A DNA stretch of 64,000 nt from JAVBLQ01 sp031553435 (lineage in GTDB: Bacteria; Bacteroidota; Bacteroidia; Bacteroidales; Azobacteroidaceae), in the NCBI GenBank assembly GCA_031553435.1, contig JAVBLQ010000003.1, positions 24,534 through 88,533 of the forward strand, read 5' to 3'. The first letter of the stretch is position 1; the number at the start of each line of letters is the position of its first letter. Shown here piece after piece: positions 42,802 through 50,363 of this stretch. The position numbers and the translations under genes were made by a program. The notes below the pieces were generated by a model. That model ran no database searches and was not told the origin of the DNA. It saw only the letters and a list, made by a program, of their open reading frames with translations.

Positions 42802-43506
42802 ATGACCGCAAAATTCATCCTTCAGGAATTATATTCGGTAGCCAATCCGGAAAAAGCCCGATTTCTTCAGGGCTTCTTTAAAACAGGAAAAGGACAATAT
42901 GCCGAAGGTGATATTTTTCTCGGGATTGTAGTACCGCAAGTCCGTGATATTGTAAAAAACAACAAAGGTATCCCTTTGTCTGAAATCCAGATTTTATTGA
43001 ACTCGGAATATCATGAAGCCCGATTGGCTGCTCTGTTATTTTTGGTCCAACATTTCAGGAAAGCAAAAAAGGAAGAGGAGAAAAAAGAAATTTTCGATTT
43101 TTATATTGCCAATGCAAAAAAAGCAAATAACTGGGATCTGGTCGATGTCACCTGTCGCGATGTTATCGGAGGCTATTTGCTTGATAAAGGAGACCGAAGT
43201 ATTCTTTACGAATTAGCTGAAAGCGATAATCTCTGGGAACAACGTATTGCAATAGTCACTACCTGGATGTTCATTAAACATAAGGATTACACCGATACAT
43301 TGGCGTTATCAGAGAAATTGATGAATCATAAACATGACCTGATGCATAAAGCAGTTGGCTGGATGTTGCGGGAAGTCGGGAAAAAAAATAAACAGACTTT
43401 GGTCGAATTTCTGGAAATCCATTATAAAAATATGCCCAGAACAGCGTTACGTTATTCCATTGAGCATTTTTCGGCAGAGGAAAGAGCTTATTTTATGAAA
43501 AAATAA
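42802..43506 (+). CDS. DNA alkylation repair protein, AlkD-like
   Basis: 234-residue cytoplasmic HEAT-repeat glycosylase-type protein that in homologues removes bulky or cationic alkyl bases. Segments GDIFLGIVVPQVRDIVKNN, NNWDLVDVTCRDVIGGYLLDK, LWEQRIAIVTTWMFI and KAVGWMLREVGKK correspond to the successive repeats of AlkD; the WDLVD Trp and Asp and the WMLREVG Arg fit the DNA-contact and catalytic positions. It lies 32 bases after rnfA and may be at the end of the same transcript. The functional link to Rnf is unknown. Confidence 0.88.
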   Translation: MTAKFILQELYSVANPEKARFLQGFFKTGKGQYAEGDIFLGIVVPQVRDIVKNNKGIPLSEIQILLNSEYHEARLAALLFLVQHFRKAKKEEEKKEIFDFYIANAKKANNWDLVDVTCRDVIGGYLLDKGDRSILYELAESDNLWEQRIAIVTTWMFIKHKDYTDTLALSEKLMNHKHDLMHKAVGWMLREVGKKNKQTLVEFLEIHYKNMPRTALRYSIEHFSAEERAYFMKK

Positions 43507-43518
43507 TTGTGAGGCTAC

Positions 43519-43588
43519 CTCAAAAGGTGACATTGTGTGTGTTGTCATTGAAGATCCCGGCTCAAGGCCGGGATGACACGCTTTTGAG
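43519..43588. repeat. Nested GC-rich hairpin between convergent genes
   Basis: Outer arms CTCAAAAG (43519-43526) and CTTTTGAG (43581-43588), then GTCAT / ATGAC, then CCCGGC-TCAAG-GCCGGG (43556-43572). The inner hairpin is far more GC-rich than its surroundings. Possible terminator or a separate small repeat. Confidence 0.7.
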
Positions 43589-43591
43589 ATT

Positions 43592-44752
43592 TTATTTTGC
43601 AATTTTAATTACTTGTGTTTCTCCTTTTACAATTGATTTTACAATATAAACTCCGGAAACTAAGTCGGAAAAATCAACCATTGATACATTTTGTTTTGAA
43701 ACATGTAATCTACCGTTGATATCGTAGACCTGAACAGCTCCAGGTGTGTTCAGATAAAGAGTATTGTTTGAAAAATACATTTCACCTGTGGTTGCTTTGC
43801 CGATAGATGTCGATATTTTTGCCTGGAATGTAATGTTATCAAGATAATAGTTGCATTTGTTATGTGAAATTCCTAATGCCAGATCAAAGGAATTCAATGC
43901 CAGCAAAGATACATCTGTTAAATCTGTCAGCGAAATTTCTTTAGATAGCCAAGTATCATTTGCTTCATCTGCAATTAAGTTATTGACACCTCCTGTTGGG
44001 GCATTAGGCGTAAATGTTCCTCCTTTTGTTCCTATAAAATATTCTATTTTTTTGAATTTATTTTGAGGATATGAAGCTGTTTCACCATCAAACACTTTAA
44101 AATAAATGTTGAAAGTTATTTTTTCCATATCTGCCAATGATTTGCCATCCGGTAAAGTAACCGTCATTTTAGGATAAGCATTATAATTAGTAGCGATTAC
44201 ATGTAGCGATTTACCATGAATTCCGGCAGGATCATTTTCAACCGTTGATGTAATATCTCCTGCAGCCCACGAAATTTTCGAAAAAATATCTCCAAGTGTA
44301 CTTTCCTCAAAATTGAGAGATGTTGATGGAACAATAGCACTTCCTACAATTATACTGGTAAGAGTTGCCCCGTTATATGCATTAATAGTAAGACCTTTTT
44401 GATCATATTGGTCAATGTAATACTCTCCTCCGACTTTTGCCAGATTTTTAAACTCTGCAATCGTAAATTCATAAGCATTTGGGGCGCCTTCAGGAGAAGC
44501 GGCTATACAAATAAAATTATAACTAGCTGCTCCGGAATAATTGATCGGTTTGATTGTTCCTAATCCCCAACCCGGTCCAACTTCCGGTTTTACGGTGGTA
44601 CTAACAGTTAATGTGACGGTAATTTTTTGATTATCAGCATAATTTTCAAAATCACTCAACTTTACATTACCATACTGATCAAAAGGAATGTTTTGTGCAA
44701 AAAAATTGAAGCTCAGAAACAGAGCAAATGTAATGAGTAAAGTTTTTTTCAT
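43592..44752 (-). CDS. Type IX secretion cargo protein with C-terminal sorting domain
   Basis: 386-residue secreted protein. It has a signal peptide (MKKTLLITFALFLSFNFFAQ) and a C-terminal type A sorting domain over the last 70 residues: LYLNTPGAVQVYDINGRLHVSKQNVSMVDFSDLVSGVYIVKSIVKGETQVIKIAK-like pattern, given here only as the key parts VQVYDINGR, LVSGVYIVK and the final KIAK. This domain sends proteins through the type IX system to the cell surface. The body (residues 20-310) is beta-rich, with YYLDNITFQAK near the end of a jelly-roll-like module, and could bind carbohydrate, but no catalytic motif is visible. A -7 box is 58 bases upstream. Confidence 0.85.
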   Translation of the reverse strand: MKKTLLITFALFLSFNFFAQNIPFDQYGNVKLSDFENYADNQKITVTLTVSTTVKPEVGPGWGLGTIKPINYSGAASYNFICIAASPEGAPNAYEFTIAEFKNLAKVGGEYYIDQYDQKGLTINAYNGATLTSIIVGSAIVPSTSLNFEESTLGDIFSKISWAAGDITSTVENDPAGIHGKSLHVIATNYNAYPKMTVTLPDGKSLADMEKITFNIYFKVFDGETASYPQNKFKKIEYFIGTKGGTFTPNAPTGGVNNLIADEANDTWLSKEISLTDLTDVSLLALNSFDLALGISHNKCNYYLDNITFQAKISTSIGKATTGEMYFSNNTLYLNTPGAVQVYDINGRLHVSKQNVSMVDFSDLVSGVYIVKSIVKGETQVIKIAK

Positions 44753-44809
44753 AATGACATAAATTTAGATGAATAAATTTTCTTATCTCTGGAAATGATT
44801 ATTTCCGCA

Positions 44810-44817
44810 CAAATGTA
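44810..44817 (-). promoter_or_regulatory. -7 box of the T9SS cargo gene
   Basis: TACATTTG on the minus strand, giving a leader of about 50 bases. Confidence 0.45.
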
Positions 44818-44938
44818 GGAAACTGGTATAAGAAAGAATATCCGGCTGATTACATCTATTTTTCTGCTCGTTACATTAAATGAAATAAATAATTCTAAGA
44901 AACTGTTTAAAAATTTACAAGTAATACTATTTATAAAT

Positions 44939-45092
44939 GAAACTGATACTTTTTCATGCCCTTTTTTGTTCTTTTTTGCTGTTTTGTGTCTTTGCTTTTG
45001 GTCAAATAGCCCGCTATTCTCCCAAAATCAAATCCTCAAATCAACGAAAAAATAACTAAAAAAGGTCTTATGAAAAATTTTTAAACAGTTTC
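44939..45092 (-). repeat. 154-bp element with inverted ends (copy A)
   Basis: Bounded by GAAACTG (44939-44945) and CAGTTTC (45086-45092), with TTTTTCAT shared just inside both ends. It contains AATAGC-CC-GCTATT near its centre. It is nearly identical to the complement of 49507-49650. It holds no reading frame. An additional partial end (AGAAACTGTTTAAAAATTT) lies just before it at 44898-44916. Size, inverted termini and lack of coding sequence fit a MITE-like non-autonomous element. Confidence 0.7.
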
Positions 45093-45095
45093 TAA

Positions 45096-45170
45096 AGTTG
45101 AAAGCTGAAAGTTGAAGGTTGAAGGTTGAAAATTAAGGCATTGAGAAATAAATCTTAAACATTCAACCTT
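45096..45170. repeat. Tandem GTTGAAR units with a short inverted partner
   Basis: Heptamer-like units (GTTGAAAGCTGAAAGTTGAAGG and onward, 45097-45131) are followed at 45162-45170 by TTCAACCTT, complementary to AAGGTTGAA. The right part is in the last codons of the radical SAM gene. Confidence 0.6.
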
Positions 45171-46072
45171 GTTTTCCGCTCCCTCATCCTTTTCTCCAAT
45201 TTTGCCGTAAATTCAAAATTTTTCAATCCCCAATCCGGGGCTATCAACAATTCTTTGGGTGATTGGGAAACAAAACGTTCGATAACAAAATCCGGATTCA
45301 AACGATTAATAAATTCAATGACTAAATCAATATATTCATCCGCATCATATAAATGAAACCATTCGGGATGGGTATTGTATTGTTCTGCCATTTTCGTTCC
45401 TTTAATTAATTGAAGCTGATGTAATTTAATGGTAGTCAACGGCAATTGCGAAATTCTATCTGCATGCGAGAGTATTGTTTCCCTGCTTTCAGTCGGCAAC
45501 CCGAGAATAAGATGGGCACCAACAAAAATATTTCTGGAAGCTGTCTTCCTGATAGCATCCACAGATTCCGCATAAGTATGCCCCCGGTTGATCAAAGACA
45601 ATGTTTCATCATTAGTCGATTCCAATCCATATTCAACCAGAATGAAGTATTTTTTCGATAATGTTTCAAGATAATCCAATAAATCATCGCTTACACAGTC
45701 CGGACGTGTTCCGATAATCAAACCAACCACATCAGGATGAGACAAAACAGTCTCATACATATTTTTCAGATCATCGGTTTTTCCATAGGTATTTGTATAA
45801 GCCTGGAAATAAGCCAGATATTTCATTTCCGGATATTTCCGGGAAAAGAAGCTAATACCATCTTCCAATTGTTCCGTAACAGATTTATCCGTATGACAAT
45901 ATTCGGGACTGAAAGTCTGATTATTACAATAAGTACATCCTCCCCGGCCTTTTGATCCGTCCCTGTTAGGACATGTAAATCCGGCATTGATAGAGATTTT
46001 TTGAACTTTGTACGGAAAAATTTTTTTCAGAAAACTTCCAAAATCGTTATACAATTTTATTTCTTTCATCAT
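45155..46072 (-). CDS. TIGR01212-family radical SAM protein (YhcC-like)
   Basis: 305-residue cytoplasmic radical SAM protein. The cluster motif is the extended CPNRDGSKGRGGCTYC near residue 28, characteristic of TIGR01212/YhcC proteins. Further segments: LAYFQAYTNTYG near 85, IIGTRPDCVSDDLLDYL near 118 and VEYGLESTNDETLSLINRGHTYAESVDAI near 145. It resembles the Elp3 branch, but no function is established. The gene may be expressed with almost no leader: the -7 box ends one base before the ATG at 46072. Confidence 0.88.
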   Translation of the reverse strand: MMKEIKLYNDFGSFLKKIFPYKVQKISINAGFTCPNRDGSKGRGGCTYCNNQTFSPEYCHTDKSVTEQLEDGISFFSRKYPEMKYLAYFQAYTNTYGKTDDLKNMYETVLSHPDVVGLIIGTRPDCVSDDLLDYLETLSKKYFILVEYGLESTNDETLSLINRGHTYAESVDAIRKTASRNIFVGAHLILGLPTESRETILSHADRISQLPLTTIKLHQLQLIKGTKMAEQYNTHPEWFHLYDADEYIDLVIEFINRLNPDFVIERFVSQSPKELLIAPDWGLKNFEFTAKLEKRMRERKTRLNV

Positions 46073-46073
46073 G

Positions 46074-46081
46074 CAAAAATA
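46074..46081 (-). promoter_or_regulatory. -7 box of the YhcC-like gene
   Basis: TATTTTTG on the minus strand ends one base before the first ATG. Transcription would start at or after that codon, so either the second Met codon (46069) is used or the mRNA is leaderless. Confidence 0.45.
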
Positions 46082-46094
46082 CGGTGAAGTTTTT

Positions 46095-46102
46095 TATCTT
46101 TG
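46095..46102 (+). promoter_or_regulatory. -7 box of manA
   Basis: TATCTTTG, 21 bases before the manA ATG and 13 bases from the divergent box. Confidence 0.55.
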
Positions 46103-46123
46103 CATTTTTAACAATAAAAAATT

Positions 46124-47104
46124 ATGTTATATCCATTGATATTCAAACCGATTCTTAAGTCCATTATTTGGGGTGGAAATGAAATTTGTATTTTTAAAGA
46201 TATTACTCCCCGCCAGGAAGGAATAGGTGAAAGCTGGGAAATTTCTTCTGTTAAAGACAATATTTCAGTAGTTGCCAATGGCAAATTGAAAGATAAATCG
46301 CTTGAAGAGTTGATCAACACATACAAAGAAAAATTAGTAGGAAAAAAAGTTTTCGAACGTTTCGGATCTACCTTTCCCCTTTTGATTAAGTTTATTGATG
46401 CGAAACAAGCCCTTTCGATTCAGGTACATCCGGATGATGAATTAGCCCAAAAACGACATAATTCTTTCGGAAAAACAGAAATGTGGTATGTGATCAACGC
46501 CACCAAAGGAGCTCATCTGTATTCAGGATTTTCTAAACAGATGACTCCTGATACTTATGTACAAAGTCTGAAAGATGATACTTTAACTGATTATCTGGAT
46601 AAACACGAAGTGTCGGCCGGTGATGTTTTTTTCCTTCCTGCAGGTCGTGTACATGCCATCGGAGCCGGTTGTTTCATTGCTGAAATTCAGCAAACATCGG
46701 ATATCACATATCGCCTTTATGATTATAACCGGAAAGATGCCCAGGGAAATCCCCGTGAATTGCATACAGAATTAGGTAAGGATGCTATTGATTATCATAT
46801 TTACCCCGATCATAAATTAAAATATCAGCCCGCCCCCGACAAAGCACAACCGTTGGTTTCATGCCAATATTTTACGACTAATCTGATCGAAGGAAAAAAA
46901 GAAATCAAACGGGATCTGAAATCGATAGATTCGTTTGTTATTTATATTTGTATGGAAGGAAATCTGATTTTGAAAGATGACAACGGCTTTGAATTGCCAC
47001 TTAAACAAGGTCGAACCGTATTGGTTCCTGCTGAATGCGAATCAATTTTATTGTCTCCAGAAGGAAATTATAAAATGCTGGAAACTTACATCATGCCTTT
47101 ATAA
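46124..47104 (+). CDS. manA: Mannose-6-phosphate isomerase, type I
   Basis: Zinc-dependent aldose-ketose isomerase linking mannose-6-P and fructose-6-P, supplying GDP-mannose or mannose catabolism. 326 residues, the short bacterial form. Metal and active-site segments: PLLIKFIDAKQALSIQVHPDDELA near residue 85 with the zinc Gln and His, KTEMWYVI with the zinc Glu near 118, and GRVHAIGAGCFIAEIQQTSDITYRLYDY near 175 with the last zinc His and the catalytic Arg. The final 19 bases overlap the convergent glycosyltransferase gene. Confidence 0.93.
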   Translation: MLYPLIFKPILKSIIWGGNEICIFKDITPRQEGIGESWEISSVKDNISVVANGKLKDKSLEELINTYKEKLVGKKVFERFGSTFPLLIKFIDAKQALSIQVHPDDELAQKRHNSFGKTEMWYVINATKGAHLYSGFSKQMTPDTYVQSLKDDTLTDYLDKHEVSAGDVFFLPAGRVHAIGAGCFIAEIQQTSDITYRLYDYNRKDAQGNPRELHTELGKDAIDYHIYPDHKLKYQPAPDKAQPLVSCQYFTTNLIEGKKEIKRDLKSIDSFVIYICMEGNLILKDDNGFELPLKQGRTVLVPAECESILLSPEGNYKMLETYIMPL

Positions 47105-48174
47105 ACTTCATAAGTTTGCTTCGCAATCTTATCCCAGTTGTAAGGGCTCATATCGTAAGTTGTTTGATAGTGGTTTTTATCCAGTTTTTCTTTTAATTTT
47201 TCGTATAAAGAATCTACACTTCCTGTAAAAAGATAAGATTCTTTGGGTAAGTTAACTTCTACATTAGCGGGAATGTCGCTGGCTAATACGTCCAAATCGT
47301 AGCTCATTGCTTCAAGCAGCCCGATTGGCAAACCTTCATGATATGACGGAAGAACAAACAATCGTGCATGGGTCAGCAGTTCCTGCAATTTTTCTCCTTT
47401 AATAAAACCGGTAAGGATAACGCCATGAATTTCTGCTAATTTCTTCAGATTGGAAGAATATTCCGTTGCATGATCCGTATCGCCGGCAATAACCAACTTA
47501 ATTCTTTTGGGTTTTAATCTGGAATATGCTTCGATCAATAAATCGAATCCTTTTTCCGGAACAAAACGTCCGGCTGCAAAAATATATCTTCCTTTTTCCA
47601 ATCCTAAACTCTCCAGATAATGAGTGGTCGGAATTTTAACTGGAGGATTTACTCCATTGAAGATAAGATGAGTATTATTTCTCTTATACAATTGCTTTAA
47701 AGTATCATTGATAATGTGAGAAATGACAATTATTTCGTCTGCAAATTTGGCACAAAAATGCTCGCCCTGTCTGAGAGAAAATTTAGCAAATCTCCCCCAT
47801 TTTTGTCTGTCGTAATCAGGACCATGATGCGTTACTATAACTTTCAATCCTAAAAGATGAGCGAAGGGAATGAGCAATGCCGAGCCTATGGCGTGAATGT
47901 GCAGTATATCAGCTTTTAACTTTTTGGCTTGAATAATACCAAAAAATGAATGTATTATTGCTTCCAGGTTTTTTCTTTTAGGAGCGGGAATATCTTTTAG
48001 TTTTACTCCTTTATATATTGACATTTTATTTTCCGGAGTTACATAGCATATCCGGCGAATCAAAGTTACATCACAACCCAATTCAACCAAACGTGGATAT
48101 AATTCCTCACAATGAGTTTCAACACCACCCATAATTCCGGGGATGCCTCTTGTTCCAATTACAACAACTTTCAT
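47086..48174 (-). CDS. Glycosyltransferase, GT4 family
   Basis: GT-B transferase of 362 residues. The N-terminal glycine-rich acceptor loop is IGTRGIPGIMGGVETHCEEL. VTHHGPDYDRQKWGRFAK is in the N-terminal domain. The C-terminal nucleotide-sugar domain has FAAGRFVPEKGFDLLIEAYSRL near residue 200 and SYHEGLPIGLLEAMSYDLDVLASDIPAN near 285, the E-x7-E motif of GT4. The neighbouring radical SAM gene, 14 bases upstream, is probably in the same operon. Acceptor unknown. Overlaps the 3' end of manA on the other strand. Confidence 0.9.
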   Translation of the reverse strand: MKVVVIGTRGIPGIMGGVETHCEELYPRLVELGCDVTLIRRICYVTPENKMSIYKGVKLKDIPAPKRKNLEAIIHSFFGIIQAKKLKADILHIHAIGSALLIPFAHLLGLKVIVTHHGPDYDRQKWGRFAKFSLRQGEHFCAKFADEIIVISHIINDTLKQLYKRNNTHLIFNGVNPPVKIPTTHYLESLGLEKGRYIFAAGRFVPEKGFDLLIEAYSRLKPKRIKLVIAGDTDHATEYSSNLKKLAEIHGVILTGFIKGEKLQELLTHARLFVLPSYHEGLPIGLLEAMSYDLDVLASDIPANVEVNLPKESYLFTGSVDSLYEKLKEKLDKNHYQTTYDMSPYNWDKIAKQTYEVYKGMM

Positions 48175-48188
48175 AAACAGTCAAAAAA

Positions 48189-49316
48189 TTACTCTTCTAT
48201 AAGAGGTAGGTTTTCATTTTCTTGCTTTGACTGACCGGTATCGGGTTTACATCTGGTAAAATCTAAATCACCTTGTCGTTCATCCTGTCCTACATAAAAA
48301 TAGGGAATTTTATCTGCACAAACAGATTTTCCTCTTAAACTATTTATTTTATTTTGCAATACCCACTTGACCGGATATTTAATATATTTTTTCATTACCG
48401 GAGCAGCAGTTCCCATCATCCAACAGTTTTTAGGACAAGTTTTTACCAATTCGCGCACCTTAACAGCCTGTTCACTGTTCCAAAGTTCTTCAAAGGTAGT
48501 AAAATCTCTGATATTTCCCATACTTTTTTTCCAGATGCCGTCTTCCAAACCATTGCATGGATACACATCTCCGTATGCTTCAATAAAAAAATTGGCGCTT
48601 CCGGCCTCACAGGGAAGCATTCGTTTTCCTCCCCGGATATAATTAATCAGTCCTAAATTAAAGAAAGCTCTGAACCATGATTTAGGATTATTTTCCTTTA
48701 ATAATTGATTAATTAATATTTCAAAATTGGAACAAACTTCTTCGGTATTGGTAATTACATTATCCGTTTTATGAAAATAGAAAGAATTATGGAAAGCCGC
48801 TGTGGCAAACTCCATTTTCAAGGCTTTGGATAATTGATACAAAGACAACATATCCTGTGAATTATTATTAGAAACCGTACATCCGAAACCAATATCCTTC
48901 ACTCCCATTTCCTTCAATGTGAGCAATGTCCTGAGCCCCTTGTCAAATCCTCCGTTTCGTCCTCTTAATTCATCATTTTTTTGGGATAGGCCTTCGATGC
49001 TGATCCTGATTCCGATTTTAGGAAATTTTTTAGCCAGATTAATTATCTTTTCAGTGTGATATCCTGATGTTGATATCACCACCCGTGACGCTTTTTCAAA
49101 GCTTACGGATATGATATCTTCAAGGTCTTCCCGTTGAAAAGGTTCTCCTCCTGTAATATTTACAAATTTTAATTGGGGTAATATTTCTAATTCTTTGGCC
49201 TGTATTTCTTTTTTTGGATCGGTAGGATACTTCCAGACGTTACACATCTTACAACGCATCTGACAGCGATAAGTAGTGATAATAGACACATCAGTCGGAA
49301 GTATAGTTTTATTCAT
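48189..49316 (-). CDS. Radical SAM protein with SPASM-like C-terminus
   Basis: 375-residue cytoplasmic enzyme. The cluster motif is CQMRCKMC near residue 18 (TTYRCQMRCKMCNVWKYP). FVNITGGEPFQREDL and ISIEGLSQKNDELRGRNGGFDKGL are usual radical SAM strands. Downstream cysteines (LPCEAGSANFFIEAYGDVYPCNGL and CPKNCWMMG, about residues 235-290) form a SPASM/twitch-type site for extra 4Fe-4S clusters. Such proteins modify peptides or small molecules; no precursor peptide gene was found beside it. Its pairing with a glycosyltransferase suggests a role in glycan or cell-surface metabolism. Confidence 0.86.
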   Translation of the reverse strand: MNKTILPTDVSIITTYRCQMRCKMCNVWKYPTDPKKEIQAKELEILPQLKFVNITGGEPFQREDLEDIISVSFEKASRVVISTSGYHTEKIINLAKKFPKIGIRISIEGLSQKNDELRGRNGGFDKGLRTLLTLKEMGVKDIGFGCTVSNNNSQDMLSLYQLSKALKMEFATAAFHNSFYFHKTDNVITNTEEVCSNFEILINQLLKENNPKSWFRAFFNLGLINYIRGGKRMLPCEAGSANFFIEAYGDVYPCNGLEDGIWKKSMGNIRDFTTFEELWNSEQAVKVRELVKTCPKNCWMMGTAAPVMKKYIKYPVKWVLQNKINSLRGKSVCADKIPYFYVGQDERQGDLDFTRCKPDTGQSKQENENLPLIEE

Positions 49317-49470
49317 ATAATGTTTATTTATTTTTTAGATTATCTGGTATAATTTTCACCATTGTACTTGTAAAACAACGTTGAGTTGCAAAATATATTG
49401 TAAAGATTTCCAAATTTGTCAAGAATTTTAAATATTTCAAGGAAATGTATGAGTTGATGCTAAAAACATG

Positions 49471-49478
49471 TACCTTTG
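49471..49478 (+). promoter_or_regulatory. Possible promoter upstream of element copy B and dedA
   Basis: TACCTTTG matches the -7 consensus. A transcript from here would run through the repeat element at 49507-49650 to the dedA gene with a leader of about 220 bases. Confidence 0.4.
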
Positions 49479-49506
49479 CGTGCTTTATATTGATGTTGAA
49501 AGTTTA

Positions 49507-49650
49507 AAAACTGTTTAAAAAATTTTCATAAGATCTTTTTTCGGTATTTTTTCGTTGATTTGAGAATTTGATTTTGGGAGAATAGCGGGCTATTTGACCA
49601 AAAGCAAAGACACAAAACAGCAAAAAAGAGCATGAAAAAGTATCAGTTTC
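49507..49650 (+). repeat. 144-bp element with inverted ends (copy B)
   Basis: Reads AAAACTG at the left and CAGTTTC at the right, and matches the complement of 44939-45092 nearly throughout, with a deletion of about 10 bases in the A-rich segment near the right end. The two copies are in opposite orientation about 4.4 kb apart and flank the block from the YhcC-like gene to the SPASM-type gene. No reading frame. Confidence 0.7.
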
Positions 49651-49706
49651 TAAATTTCTTGATTTTTGATTTTCAACATTAAACTATAAACTAATTTAAA
49701 TTAATT

Positions 49707-50363
49707 ATGGAAATTATTCAATTTTTGATTGATTTTATTTTACACATTGATGTGCATCTGGCTGAATTGGTAGCTGAATACGGAACATGGATATATGCTA
49801 TTCTTTTTATCATTATTTTTTGTGAAACAGGATTGGTTGTTACTCCATTTTTACCCGGAGATTCTCTTCTGTTTGTTGCCGGAACATTGGCTGCATTGCC
49901 TACTAATAGCATAAATGCTCATCTTTTGGTACTTATACTTATTGCAGCTGCCGTATTGGGTGATGCTGTCAATTATACGATCGGACGTTTGTTCGGAGAA
50001 AAATTATTTAATAATCCAAACTCTAAAATATTCAAACAAAGTTATTTAGATAAAACTCATGCATTTTACGAAAAACATGGAGGAAAAACCATCATTTTGG
50101 CCCGCTTTGTACCCATAGTACGTACTTTTGCTCCATTTGTAGCAGGAATGGGACATATGAGTTACAAACATTTCTTTTCTTACAATGTAATCGGAGGTAT
50201 AGTTTGGGTTGCATTGTTTACTTACGCTGGTTATTTCTTCGGAGGTTTGGATATTGTTCAGAAAAACCTGAAATTATTGATTGTACTGATCATCGGCGCT
50301 TCTCTCATCCCTCCTGTAATCGAATATTTCAGGAATAAAAAAAGTACAAAGTTATTTCAATGA
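49707..50363 (+). CDS. DedA-family membrane protein
   Basis: 218-residue inner-membrane protein of the DedA (SNARE-associated/VTT) family, linked in other bacteria to lipid-carrier recycling and membrane homeostasis. Family motifs: ETGLVVTPFLPGDSLLFVAGTLAA near residue 45, the hydrophilic HGGKTIILARFVPIVRTFAPFVAGMGHMSYKHFF near 125-160 with conserved Arg and Pro, and YAGYFFGG. It overlaps the next gene by 4 bases (ATGA). Confidence 0.92.
   Translation: MEIIQFLIDFILHIDVHLAELVAEYGTWIYAILFIIIFCETGLVVTPFLPGDSLLFVAGTLAALPTNSINAHLLVLILIAAAVLGDAVNYTIGRLFGEKLFNNPNSKIFKQSYLDKTHAFYEKHGGKTIILARFVPIVRTFAPFVAGMGHMSYKHFFSYNVIGGIVWVALFTYAGYFFGGLDIVQKNLKLLIVLIIGASLIPPVIEYFRNKKSTKLFQ

Noticed and set aside
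44939..45092. Element copy A as a structured RNA gene
   Set aside because: It lacks a promoter and a T tract in a consistent position, and the two copies differ by an indel in a low-complexity run. Mobile repeat is the simpler reading.
45096..45131. CRISPR-like array in the tandem GTTGAAR units
   Set aside because: Units are only 7-10 bases with no spacers, and no cas gene is present.
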